From Barthelona sp. PCE (taxonomy: Eukaryota; Metamonada: BaSk clade), in the NCBI GenBank assembly GCA_040285745.1, contig JAUFOR010000004.1, positions 1,240,001 through 1,304,000 of the forward strand: a stretch of 64,000 nt of DNA. Direction: 5' to 3'. The translations under genes were made by a program, and so were the position numbers. Positions 18,012-29,306 of the stretch are shown piece by piece (the stretch's first letter is position 1; each line of letters starts with the position of its first letter). Under the pieces are notes generated by a model. That model ran no database searches and was not told the origin of the DNA. It saw only the letters and a list, made by a program, of their open reading frames with translations.

Positions 18012-21000
18012 CTACTGGAACTGCTGCATGCGTTCCTGCACCTGCTCGAGGGTGACCTGCTGCACTTGAGCTACTTCACAAATGCCGTAGTGCCCGCAAT
18101 TGTCCGTTGAGAGACACGAGAAGCAGAACTCATGGGCACATGTCATGCATGCCATGCTCTTACATCCGCTGCTGTGTTCTATGGGCGTCAGACAGTTCGG
18201 GCAGACGCGTACAGACGGAACATTGTGAATCTGGTTGAACTCGATGGTAATCAAGGGTGCGTTCTGCAGACGGTTGTTGAGCTCATCAACATCCTCTTGC
18301 ATCCACTGTGAGAGGCGCTGTATGATCAAGAGCTTGAATTCGTTCGGGAGGATGCCGCGGATAGCGAGCGGTAATCCCTCGCGAACACGCATGACATTGT
18401 TGGGTAGTCTTAATGTATGGTCACAAAGAGCAACCGATGGTAGCATCGTGTCGTCAGGCTGCAGGATGACGGTGAATGAGTCAAGTTCTGGTGAGCCGTT
18501 GAGCCAGTACACGAACTGGAGCATTTCGAAAGAGTTGAATCCATGCAGCAGCTCGTCGAGAACATCACGCACGTTGGTGGGTACACCATCTTCGAATTCC
18601 AAGGTGGTAAGCACCTGCTCGGCGGTGAAGCGTGGCGGGCCGCACATCATAGATTTGACTTCAGCGAACGTGAGCGTGACGCCAAGCTGAGATATTAGCT
18701 CATTCCCGTTGAATGCAGCGTTCACCCTCTTTGACAGCTCAGCCCATGGTCCTGAGACCATGTCTCGGGCGATCTGCAAGAAGGCATTTATGTTTTCAGC
18801 AGTAACCAACTTGTCCTCACCACCGAAGCAGCTGAAGTTCAGGCCCTCGTGATTCAGCATGTTAAGGATGTATGCCGATTCGGTCACGAACACCCTATCA
18901 AAAACAGCTGCATCAGAAAGCTTGTCGAAGTCTCTGCTGAGCGCGTTGAGGACGAAATGGCCAACTTGCACGTCGTCAACAGGTGTATGGAATACGAAGC
19001 AGCAGTAAAGGAACCCGCACATGGCCTCGATGAGGTCATCGGATGCATCCGCATCAAAACTAGGCAATGCCCGATGCTCAAAGATGTGATCCACGAATTG
19101 AGGAATTGAGAGCTTCTCCATACCATGCATCATGACAGAAGCGCCGAAGTGTTCAATCCCATTCATGAAAGAACTGGCATTACTGAAAATCCGCACGAAA
19201 AATTGGTCAAAATGTTCTTCCTGCACGAATTCCATCAAGCTTGCCTCACGCTCGTTGTCGCGCAAAAGCGCCTGCTTTGTGACGACGAACTGGTTGATTT
19301 GGCGGCGGATGAGCGCGAGGCGGTCCTGCGCTACGGATGCAACGGTGCGCCACTCGTTGCAACTCAGCTCGTATATCGAGGGTCTAAAACGAGAATCGTG
19401 TGCTTGGCAGCGCTGAATGATTTCAGAGTGTGCACAATCATCGCGTAAAACCAAATTCGAAACGTCTGTTCTGTTTTGAGCATAAATATACGAAATTGTT
19501 TTTCCAAGAGCAAAAATGTCGCTCAAAAACGTGTGAGGCTGGCCTTCTGTTACCTCACGTGCTATGTAACCAAACGTTCCTACAATTGTATTACCTCCCA
19601 TAGTTTGTGAGTTATCAATGCTGACGCCAAAGTCGCACAGCTTAATCTTGGGGTTTGATGCATCCTCGCCACAATAAACAAGAACGTTCTGCGGTTTGAG
19701 ATCCCTCAAAATAATACCGTTGGCGTGCATCATGAACACAGCCATCACGAGCTGGTGAGCCACACTGTTCCTCGTCGAAATATCAAGATCGGGGAATGCG
19801 CTCAAAAACTGCTCAAGATCGTAGGGTGCGCGTTCAAGCTCTAGACATACGAATTTGACAGTTGTGGAGCCCTTTTCATTTCAGGCACAAGTACGACATT
19901 CTTGAGTGATACGACACATGGGTAAAGCTTTGTTAGAACACGTAGCTCCCTTCGCAGTGCTTTTTTTTAAGATTCATGTCTCTGTCGCCCCTAAACCTTT
20001 CGGAGACACATATACACTTGATGAACAGATCATCCCTTACCAACGTGTCGTTCTGCAATCCAATTTCCTCCAGATCGCCGTTTAGATAGTTATCGTAACT
20101 GATGATCTTTGGAACAGAGGGAAACCTGATGGAAGACAGTCGCAGCTCCACCAGTGTGCTGTTGAGGTTGACGGCGAGAGAAAACTCACAAATTGTATCT
20201 TTCAATTGTTTAGCGTTTGATTCGACTATATCAAGCAGATGAGCCTTGGCATCCACGAAATGGGCACCTGTATACTCGGAGATATCCGAATGATGACGAT
20301 CCAGCTGCTCTTGAAGCGAATAGATGAGATCAAAATCAATGGTGACGTCAACCTCCTCATGCGCGACCTGTGCCTCTCTGAATTCCTTAACACGTTCTCC
20401 AATCTCGTTTGACTGGCTGACGATACTTTTCAAAGCCTTATTCTTGTCCTTAAAACTGATGAGCGCAGAGTACACTTCAGTCAGTTGAAGTTCAACACAC
20501 TTATCGAAAATCTTAAAGTAATCATCCAAACCTTGCAGATCGCTTAATTTGAGCGAATACGCACTCTCATTCAGCACCTTAGCAATGGGAAACTGTGCTA
20601 CCAAATCAGAAAACTTGGCACAAAAAGTGTTTGATAAAGAACCGCCCAACTCAAACTCCACAATGATGCTTTCCAGTGAATGTACGTAGTCAATAGCCAG
20701 CTCCAGCTCACCCAAATGCTGATCAAAAGTCTGCACCTTAGGGTTGGAAGACATCCACTTAAAGAACGGGCCGAGTGGCATTTCAAGCTGACGGATAGCG
20801 GCAGCACAATCATCAACATACTTCGTTAACTCACTGTATTCCTTGTTACCCGAATTGGGTACCAACTGACTCAGTGTATCAAAAGTTACCTGGAACTTCA
20901 TGTCCATCTCAGATTTCTGCCTTTCAAATTTTGTGTCCAATTCCAACTTCTGTTCACTGATTCTGGAGTACAATTCACTAATCTCAATCTCAGTATCTAT

Positions 21001-22179
21001 AGCGTTACCATAGTTGTTTCTGTCACTGTTGCACTTCACAATACGGCCAAACCCATCATCTTCGGTCCACTCCACCATCATAAACGTGCCATCATCCAAT
21101 TCAACATGGAACACTGAGTCAGCATCTTTTGTGACATTGACAATAACTCCGTTGTGAGGGTCATGTTTCTTAGTTATGCAGTTCTCCTTATATATGTAAG
21201 CAATTCTCGATGAAAAAAAACAAAGACAGCCATTTTCAACCTTTTTGATAAAGTAGTTTTCTTCACAAGTACTGAATAATCCACAACAAAAGAACGAGCC
21301 AAGTGGAGTGTTAGCCTTAATTAAATAATCTTCAACAATATCATACGAAACAGTTGGTCCTGTGCAATGCGATGGAACGGTGGCAACTATTTCGCCTTCA
21401 ACATCACAAATATACCCAATTCCAGAATTCGCTACAACTGTGAAGTGCTCTTCATCTGGTGAAATGTATACTGCTTCAATTACTTCTATGTCTTCTGCCC
21501 ATACCGTCCCACCATTTGATCGGTTATACACCATTGTCCTACCTGACTCACTAAACATCAGATAATTCGATGAAATGTCTGCTGAAATTGGAACTACATA
21601 TCTGATATGATTTCTCTCAAATAAAACATTATTTCCACAATCTCTGAATCTGAACTTGTATTTCTTTGCTTCTCCAGTGAAATAACTTTCCAAAAAAAAC
21701 ATTTCTCCATCACTCTGCTCAACAGCAAAACGACCATCAAACTTCATGGCTGCCTCGCTTGAACCATGAATAAACTTGTGCACATGGTTAACACTCTCTT
21801 GAACAAAGAGAGCCTCAGAATTAACCCAGCAATTGCTTCCATCTTCAAAGGTAACATTCGAGATTAAACTTTGCGAGCTTGTGTTATGTACTTGATAATC
21901 ATCACCGTCCTTAAATGCCAGAAATTGTCCGTCAAAACTCAAACAACCATATTCAACCTCCGAATTGGTAGGTATGGCGTAAATTTCCTCCAATGACGGA
22001 ATACTGAACACGCGGATGTGATTAGTATGCACCGTGGCCAACACTCGCTCATCCTTAGATATCCAAGATACACCGGTGTAAGGTTCTTCAGATATAACGA
22101 AATCCTCTTTCTCTTCCGTTTCTCTGTTAAAACGCGTCACATAAGCGAGCCCATCTTCGTTTTTAAATGCCCTCACCAT
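18012..22179 (-). pseudogene. Propeller-kinase-RBR finger gene, copy B (frame broken in the kinase)
   Basis: Start ATG at 22179, final TAG at 18012. Order: WD40-like propeller (~1-380), helical region shared with gene A (~400-560), extra coiled coil (~570-700), protein kinase, helical region, Cys-rich finger. The frame is lost at an eight-T run at 19961-19968 (three T in copy C) and a T4 at ~19871 (T5 in copy C), a net +4, so the first frame ends at 19933. The downstream frame then runs uninterrupted to 18012 with the kinase loop ILRDLKPQNVLV, DFGVS, and the C-terminal finger CPNC-x4-E-x3-GCKSMACMTC-x4-CFSC at 18112-18210. Such spacing matches the IBR/RING2 (catalytic) finger of RBR ubiquitin ligases. 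Both breaks are in homopolymers, so assembly error is possible. The 3' half is visibly richer in G+C than the 5' half. Confidence 0.8.
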
Positions 22180-22379
22180 TATTTGTTAGTGTAATTAGCA
22201 GAAATGCTATAACAAAAGAAAGGAGTGAAAATATAAAGTGGTGATTTCTCTGTTGCTGTCCATGATATACTTATCACGACCGTATTTATATCAACAATCT
22301 CATTCCACTAAGACTTTCTGCTGTACAAGCCAGAAGATTGACCCTGCGTAACATAAACCCTTTACTATTATTCAGCAAC
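22180..22379. repeat. 5' flank repeat, copy 2
   Basis: Second copy of the ~200-base propeller-gene flank; here it separates long gene B from the truncated SPRY copy, the same arrangement as at 27311-27510. Confidence 0.85.
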
Positions 22380-22988
22380 CATCTTTCTTTTCTTTGCAGT
22401 TTTAGTAACCTGAGCAATATCAAATATAGGACAATCACTCTTGGAATTTAATATCTTTGTACCCAAAAATAATAATCCAAAAGCATTATCTAAAACTGAA
22501 GTTTCGGACTTGTTGCTCAAATCAAGGAGAACACGAACTAATAAATCAGCCAAATCACTTAATTCCTCTTCTTTAATTGGGCCTAGGGTATCTAAATAAC
22601 TCTTCATACTAACCTCATCATTACACATAAAAAACTGCATCATTTCACTGATTTCCTCAACGAAACAAATAGATTGGAACATGATTAACTTATTTAAGTG
22701 TGGTTGCAATTCAAACAACGTCTTCTTAACCAATTCTCTTGAAAAATCTGTAATTTGTGAAAAAAACTCTTGAATATAAATCCTAAAGAACTTATAGAGC
22801 ACCTTTGCATGACTATTTGTTAAAACACGTAAAGAAAAGAAGGTTTCGAAATGTTCTTGAACAAACTCAAAATTAGCCATTACACCCTTTTCTATTATAC
22901 TATCATGCAGCCAATACACCTTGTAATACAGGTCGCAGAGCCCCTGCTCCTCTGCTGGAAGAGAATTGGCTATCAATCTAGCTGAATC
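22368..22988 (-). pseudogene. Truncated 3' copy of the SPRY/LisH gene
   Basis: About 207 codons identical to the C-terminal part of the intact gene at 27499-28854, apart from one visible replacement (Thr for Ala in EHFE-x-FF). It is cut at the duplication junction inside the LisH-like helix and so lacks the SPRY domain, a start codon and a promoter. A transcript could only arise by read-through. Confidence 0.88.
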
Positions 22989-23129
22989 TCATTCAATGAA
23001 GGAATACTGAACACGTGGATTTGATTCATGTATTGTAGTCACTACTTTACCTTATTTCGACACAAAAAACGTACCTGTATACTTTTCAAAAGAATTATGT
23101 CAGAAATAAGAAATGCCAAAACAAATGTT

Positions 23130-26100
23130 CTACTGGAACTGCTGCATGCGTTCCTGCACCTGCTCGAGGGTGACCTGCTGCACTTGAGCTACTTCACAAA
23201 TGCCGTAGTGCCCGCAATTGTCCGTTGAGAGACACGAGAAGCAGAACTCATGGGCACATGTCATGCATGCCATGCTCTTACATCCGCTGCTGTGTTCTAT
23301 GGGCGTCAGACAGTTCGGGCAGACGCGTACAGACGGAACATTGTGAATCTGGTTGAACTCGATGGTAATCAAGGGTGCGTTCTGCAGACGGTTGTTGAGC
23401 TCATCAACATCCTCTTGCATCCACTGTGAGAGGCGCTGTATGATCAAGAGCTTGAATTCGTTCGGGAGGATGCCGCGGATAGCGAGCGGTAATCCCTCGC
23501 GAACACGCATGACATTGTTGGGTAGTCTTAATGTATGGTCACAAAGAGCAACCGATGGTAGCATCGTGTCGTCAGGCTGCAGGATGACGGTGAATGAGTC
23601 AAGTTCTGGTGAGCCGTTGAGCCAGTACACGAACTGGAGCATTTCGAAAGAGTTGAATCCATGCAGCAGCTCGTCGAGAACATCACGCACGTTGGTGGGT
23701 ACACCATCTTCGAATTCCAAGGTGGTAAGCACCTGCTCGGCGGTGAAGCGTGGCGGGCCGCACATCATAGATTTGACTTCAGCGAACGTGAGCGTGACGC
23801 CAAGCTGAGATATTAGCTCATTCCCGTTGAATGCAGCGTTCACCCTCTTGACAGCTCAGCCCATGGTCCTGAGACCATGTCTCGGGCGATCTGCAAGAAG
23901 GCATTTATGTTTTCAGCAGTAACCAACTTGTCCTCACCACCGAAGCAGCTGAAGTTCAGGCCCTCGTGATTCAGCATGTTAAGGATGTATGCCGATTCGG
24001 TCACGAACACCCTATCAAAAACAGCTGCATCAGAAAGCTTGTCGAAGTCTCTGCTGAGCGCGTTGAGGACGAAATGGCCAACTTGCACGTCGTCAACAGG
24101 TGTATGGAATACGAAGCAGCAGTAAAGGAACCCGCACATGGCCTCGATGAGGTCATCGGATGCATCCGCATCAAAACTAGGCAATGCCCGATGCTCAAAG
24201 ATGTGATCCACGAATTGAGGAATTGAGAGCTTCTCCATACCATGCATCATGACAGAAGCGCCGAAGTGTTCAATCCCATTCATGAAAGAACTGGCATTAC
24301 TGAAAATCCGCACGAAAAATTGGTCAAAATGTTCTTCCTGCACGAATTCCATCAAGCTTGCCTCACGCTCGTTGTCGCGCAAAAGCGCCTGCTTTGTGAC
24401 GACGAACTGGTTGATTTGGCGGCGGATGAGCGCGAGGCGGTCCTGCGCTACGGATGCAACGGTGCGCCACTCGTTGCAACTCAGCTCGTATATCGAGGGT
24501 CTAAAACGAGAATCGTGTGCTTGGCAGCGCTGAATGATTTCAGAGTGTGCACAATCATCGCGTAAAACCAAATTCGAAACGTCTGTTCTGTTTTGAGCAT
24601 AAATATACGAAATTGTTTTTCCAAGAGCAAAAATGTCGCTCAAAAACGTGTGAGGCTGGCCTTCTGTTACCTCACGTGCTATGTAACCAAACGTTCCTAC
24701 AATTGTATTACCTCCCATAGTTTGTGAGTTATCAATGCTGACGCCAAAGTCGCACAGCTTAATCTTGGGGTTTGATGCATCCTCGCCACAATAAACAAGA
24801 ACGTTCTGCGGTTTGAGATCCCTCAAAATAATACCGTTGGCGTGCATCATGAACACAGCCATCACGAGCTGGTGAGCCACACTGTTCCTCGTCGAAATAT
24901 CAAGATCGGGGAATGCGCTCAAAAACTGCTCAAGATCGTAGGGTGCGCGTTCAAGCTCTAGACATACGAATTTGACAGTTGTGGAGCCCTTTTTCATTTC
25001 AGGCACAAGTACGACATTCTTGAGTGATACGACACATGGGTAAAGCTTTGTTAGAACACGTAGCTCCCTTCGCAGTGCTTTAAGATTCATGTCTCTGTCG
25101 CCCCTAAACCTTTCGGAGACACATATACACTTGATGAACAGATCATCCCTTACCAACGTGTCGTTCTGCAATCCAATTTCCTCCAGATCGCCGTTTAGAT
25201 AGTTATCGTAACTGATGATCTTTGGAACAGAGGGAAACCTGATGGAAGACAGTCGCAGCTCCACCAGTGTGCTGTTGAGGTTGACGGCGAGAGAAAACTC
25301 ACAAATTGTATCTTTCAATTGTTTAGCGTTTGATTCGACTATATCAAGCAGATGAGCCTTGGCATCCACGAAATGGGCACCTGTATACTCGGAGATATCC
25401 GAATGATGACGATCCAGCTGCTCTTGAAGCGAATAGATGAGATCAAAATCAATGGTGACGTCAACCTCCTCATGCGCGACCTGTGCCTCTCTGAATTCCT
25501 TAACACGTTCTCCAATCTCGTTTGACTGGCTGACGATACTTTTCAAAGCCTTATTCTTGTCCTTAAAACTGATGAGCGCAGAGTACACTTCAGTCAGTTG
25601 AAGTTCAACACACTTATCGAAAATCTTAAAGTAATCATCCAAACCTTGCAGATCGCTTAATTTGAGCGAATACGCACTCTCATTCAGCACCTTAGCAATG
25701 GGAAACTGTGCTACCAAATCAGAAAACTTGGCACAAAAAGTGTTTGATAAAGAACCGCCCAACTCAAACTCCACAATGATGCTTTCCAGTGAATGTACGT
25801 AGTCAATAGCCAGCTCCAGCTCACCCAAATGCTGATCAAAAGTCTGCACCTTAGGGTTGGAAGACATCCACTTAAAGAACGGGCCGAGTGGCATTTCAAG
25901 CTGACGGATAGCGGCAGCACAATCATCAACATACTTCGTTAACTCACTGTATTCCTTGTTACCCGAATTGGGTACCAACTGACTCAGTGTATCAAAAGTT
26001 ACCTGGAACTTCATGTCCATCTCAGATTTCTGCCTTTCAAATTTTGTGTCCAATTCCAACTTCTGTTCACTGATTCTGGAGTACAATTCACTAATCTCAA

Positions 26101-27310
26101 TCTCAGTATCTATAGCGTTACCATAGTTGTTTCTGTCACTGTTGCACTTCACAATACGGCCAAACCCATCATCTTCGGTCCACTCCACCATCATAAACGT
26201 GCCATCATCCAATTCAACATGGAACACTGAGTCAGCATCTTTTGTGACATTGACAATAACTCCGTTGTGAGGGTCATGTTTCTTAGTTATGCAGTTCTCC
26301 TTATATATGTAAGCAATTCTCGATGAAAAAAAACAAAGACAGCCATTTTCAACCTTTTTGATAAAGTAGTTTTCTTCACAAGTACTGAATAATCCACAAC
26401 AAAAGAACGAGCCAAGTGGAGTGTTAGCCTTAATTAAATAATCTTCAACAATATCATACGAAACAGTTGGTCCTGTGCAATGCGATGGAACGGTGGCAAC
26501 TATTTCGCCTTCAACATCACAAATATACCCAATTCCAGAATTCGCTACAACTGTGAAGTGCTCTTCATCTGGTGAAATGTATCCTGCTTCAACTCTTTCA
26601 ATATCCTCATTAATTATTGCTCCTTCCCACATGAGAGACCCACCATTTGATCGGTTATAAACCATTGTCATACATGACTCACTAAACATCAGATAATTCG
26701 ATGAAATGTCTGCTGAAATTGGAACTACATATCTGATATGATTTGTTTGTAATAAAACATTATTTCCACAATCTCTTAATCTGAACTTGTATTTCTTTGC
26801 TTCTCCAGTGAAATAACTTTCCAAAAAAAACATTTCTCCATCACTCTGCTCAACAGCAAAACGACCATCAAACTTCATGGCTGCCTCGCTTGAACCATGA
26901 ATAAACTTGTGCACATGGTTAACACTCTCTTGAACAAAGAGAGCCTCAGAATTGACCCAGCAATTGCTTCCTTTTGTAAAAGTAACATTCGAGATTAAAC
27001 TTTGCGAGCTTGTGTTATGTACTTGATAATCATCACCGTCCTTAAATGCCAGAAATTGTCCGTCAAAACTCAAACAACCATATTCAACCTCCGAATTGGT
27101 AGGTATGGCGTAAATTTCCTCCAATGACGGAATACTGAACACGCGGATGTGATTAGTATGCACCGTGGCCAACACTCGCTCATCCTTAGATATCCAAGAT
27201 ACACCGGTGTAAGGTTCTTCAGATATAACGAAATCCTCTTTCTCTTCCGTTTCTCTGTTAAAACGCGTCACATAAGCGAGCCCATCTTCGTTTTTAAATG
27301 CCCTCACCAT
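23130..27310 (-). pseudogene. Propeller-kinase-RBR finger gene, copy C (kinase intact, frame broken before the finger)
   Basis: From the ATG at 27310 the frame runs 1,156 codons to an out-of-frame TGA at 23840. It covers the propeller, the helical and coiled-coil regions (~395-700) and a complete kinase-like domain (~710-935): FIKC (Lys of strand 3) near 723, ILRDLKPQNVLV near 827 (Leu replaces His of HRD; the catalytic Asp is kept), DFGVS near 851 and GTFGYIAREV in place of APE. No glycine-rich loop is obvious. A one-base deletion (T2 at 23848-23849 where copy B has T3) shifts the frame; the rest, including the Cys-rich finger at ~23230-23326, is intact to the TAG at 23130. With that base the frame would be about 1,393 codons. 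The kinase plus RBR-type finger suggests a dual signalling/ubiquitin protein; activity of either part is unproven. Confidence 0.82.
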
Positions 27311-27510
27311 TATTTGTTAGTGTAATTAGCAGAAATGCTATAACAAAAGAAAGGAGTGAAAATATAAAGTGGTGATTTCTCTGTTGCTGTCCATGATATA
27401 CTTATCACGACCGTATTTATATCAACAATCTCATTCCACTAAGACTTTCTGCTGTACAAGCCAGAAGATTGACCCTGCGTAACATAAACCCTTTACTATT
27501 ATTCAGCAAC
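27311..27510. repeat. 5' flank repeat, copy 3
   Basis: Third copy of the propeller-gene flank, lying between long gene C and the intact SPRY gene, and including the last codons of the latter. Confidence 0.85.
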
Positions 27511-28854
27511 CATCTTTCTTTTCTTTGCAGTTTTAGTAACCTGAGCAATATCAAATATAGGACAATCACTCTTGGAATTTAATATCTTTGTACCCAAAAA
27601 TAATAATCCAAAAGCATTATCTAAAACTGAAGTTTCGGACTTGTTGCTCAAATCAAGGAGAACACGAACTAATAAATCAGCCAAATCACTTAATTCCTCT
27701 TCTTTAATTGGGCCTAGGGTATCTAAATAACTCTTCATACTAACCTCATCATTACACATAAAAAACTGCATCATTTCACTGATTTCCTCAACGAAACAAA
27801 TAGATTGGAACATGATTAACTTATTTAAGTGTGGTTGCAATTCAAACAACGTCTTCTTAACCAATTCTCTTGAAAAATCTGTAATTTGTGAAAAAAACTC
27901 TTGAATATAAATCCTAAAGAACTTATAGAGCACCTTTGCATGACTATTTGTTAAAACACGTAAAGAAAAGAAAGCTTCGAAATGTTCTTGAACAAACTCA
28001 AAATTAGCCATTACACCCTTTTCTATTATACTATCATGCAGCCAATACACCTTGTAATACAGGTCGCAGAGCCCCTGCTCCTCTGCTGGAAGAGAATTGG
28101 CTATCAATCTAGCTGAATCAATACGTCCTGTGCATAACATGTAATCGAATAAAAACTGTTTGTAAACAATGGATGCAGGATCCAAGAGATGGGAGCTGGC
28201 AAGTATCGTCTCCACCTGGCTCTTGAGCATGGCTTCATTGATGTATGTATCAAAGTCATACTTAAATGGATGATTCATATCGAGACCGAAATTCAGCTCC
28301 ATGGTTAAGTTGTGTGTGCGGCAACCAAAGATGGGCACCCAGTTGTGCCTGATTCCACGACCCTTCTCTGCTGCTTTCTGTACAACACCGTTTATAACAA
28401 ACTTAAGGTACTGTTCGTCGAAGCTCAACAAAACACCGATATAAGTATCATGATTGCCACACTTGGACACGTAGCTTGATCCACTGCTGGTAGAAGCGAA
28501 GAATTTTCCATCATCAGCGTGAAAACCCCTTGTGTTATCGGACCAGCCTGGTAACTTCTTCATGTTAACGTTACCTACATCCCTTCTGAGACCAACGCAT
28601 GCTGTGTTGTTCTCGTTGTCAGGGTTGTTAATGCGTATTTCAAAGTAATAGGCACCCATATGAAGAGGAATTGGATGGTCAGCTGAAACCATGGCTGATA
28701 CAAGCTTGCTCTGGCCGTCCTGTATGCTGTCGTTCACATATTTAACAATACTTCCTTCATCATTCGTTCTAATAAGGTTTCTAACATTGTCACATACTAC
28801 AATTCTTGTTGGGAGAGGAGAATGATCGAGTACAGCTTGATAGTACTTACTCAT
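27499..28854 (-). CDS. SPRY-LisH-CTLH protein, RanBP9/Gid1-like
   Basis: 451 residues. Residues ~70-195 form a SPRY domain: GAYYFEIRI, CVGLRRDVGNVNMKKLPGW, GFHADDGKFFAS, YIGVLLSFDEQYLKFVINGV and NWVPIFGCR, the usual strand order with the W-D/G-F-x-DDG element. A LisH-like helix pair follows (VYKQFLFDYMLCTGRIDSARLI), then a helical CTLH/CRA-like region to the end. This order matches RanBP9/RanBP10/Vid30 (Gid1), the core subunit of the CTLH/GID ubiquitin ligase complex. The N-terminal region before SPRY is unassigned and the CTLH part is divergent. Its 3' part is duplicated at 22368-22988. A CT-rich tract lies ~36 bases upstream of the ATG. Confidence 0.78.
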   Translation of the reverse strand: MSKYYQAVLDHSPLPTRIVVCDNVRNLIRTNDEGSIVKYVNDSIQDGQSKLVSAMVSADHPIPLHMGAYYFEIRINNPDNENNTACVGLRRDVGNVNMKKLPGWSDNTRGFHADDGKFFASTSSGSSYVSKCGNHDTYIGVLLSFDEQYLKFVINGVVQKAAEKGRGIRHNWVPIFGCRTHNLTMELNFGLDMNHPFKYDFDTYINEAMLKSQVETILASSHLLDPASIVYKQFLFDYMLCTGRIDSARLIANSLPAEEQGLCDLYYKVYWLHDSIIEKGVMANFEFVQEHFEAFFSLRVLTNSHAKVLYKFFRIYIQEFFSQITDFSRELVKKTLFELQPHLNKLIMFQSICFVEEISEMMQFFMCNDEVSMKSYLDTLGPIKEEELSDLADLLVRVLLDLSNKSETSVLDNAFGLLFLGTKILNSKSDCPIFDIAQVTKTAKKRKMVAE

Positions 28855-29306
28855 CGGACTCAGATAATATGCACGAAAAAAATAAGCTTAAAAGGAGAGA
28901 AAAAACTGAAACAGCTCAACAGAAATTTTTTAGGGTTAGAAAACAAGAAAGGGGACATTTGCTGGAATCTTTAAGACGTTTGTGAATGTGATACCATGCG
29001 TTCATTCTTCTACAAGAATAACCTGCACTTTGTTAAAAGAGACCATCCGCAAAATATATGCGTCAAATGGTACCATTTGTACCATTTGGACTCAAGTAGG
29101 ATGAACCATTTCCGTAAGATTCAAAAAAAGGAGAACCCCTGCTTTTCCAAACGATGCTATCTTTTTTTGGATAAAACATCGTGCTTTACCGGGACAAACT
29201 GTCAATTTTAATAGCTTTTAATTATTACTGTACGATTCATATCACCTAAATTTGCTTTTTGCATTTCTCCCTTTTCATCCCAATTGTACCAATATCTAAG
29301 CGATAA
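28855..29306. other. Intergenic region, no gene seen
   Basis: About 450 AT-rich bases between two divergent genes. A 71-codon frame at 28996 has no family or composition support. Two close GTACCATTT words occur near 29070-29090. CT-rich tracts flank each start (28890-28905 for the SPRY gene, 29264-29276 for the transporter-like gene). Confidence 0.5.
29264..29276 (+). promoter_or_regulatory. Pyrimidine tract upstream of start codon
   Basis: TTTCTCCCTTTTC, 30-43 bases before the ATG at 29307; one of the clearest examples of the recurring upstream CT-rich element. Confidence 0.4.

Larger units (their letters stand above)
17872..22989. repeat. Tandem duplication unit, copy 1
   Basis: This segment is repeated at 22990-28119 in the same orientation with near identity. 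The left boundary is CATTCAATGAAGG (17872 and 22990). The right boundary falls inside the SPRY gene at GCTGAATC (22988 and 28119), after which copy 1 jumps straight to the left boundary of copy 2. It contains the propeller-kinase-RBR finger gene, its 5' flank and the last ~200 codons of the SPRY gene. The offset between copies changes 5118, 5117, 5118, 5113, 5131, marking four indels: three small homopolymer changes that break frames and one in-frame 18-base difference. Confidence 0.93.
22990..28119. repeat. Tandem duplication unit, copy 2
   Basis: Direct repeat of 17872-22989. Its right end continues seamlessly into the intact SPRY gene, so this is likely the original locus and copy 1 the derived one, although the frameshift states of the two copies do not decide this. 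Confidence 0.92.

Noticed and set aside
17910-18110. 66-codon forward frame, identical at 23028-23228
   Set aside because: It overlaps the 3' end of the kinase-finger gene on the other strand; its conservation is explained by the tandem duplication.
19125-19448. Forward frames of ~100 codons repeated at 24242-24565
   Set aside because: Antisense shadows of the kinase region; the repeat reflects the duplication, not a separate gene.
28985-28998. 14-base word AATGTGATACCATG shared with 56645-56658
   Set aside because: Too short, flanks differ, and the two sites have no common context.
28996-29211. 71-codon frame between the SPRY and transporter-like genes
   Set aside because: No family features, unusual composition, and it lies in an intergenic region that only needs to hold two promoters.
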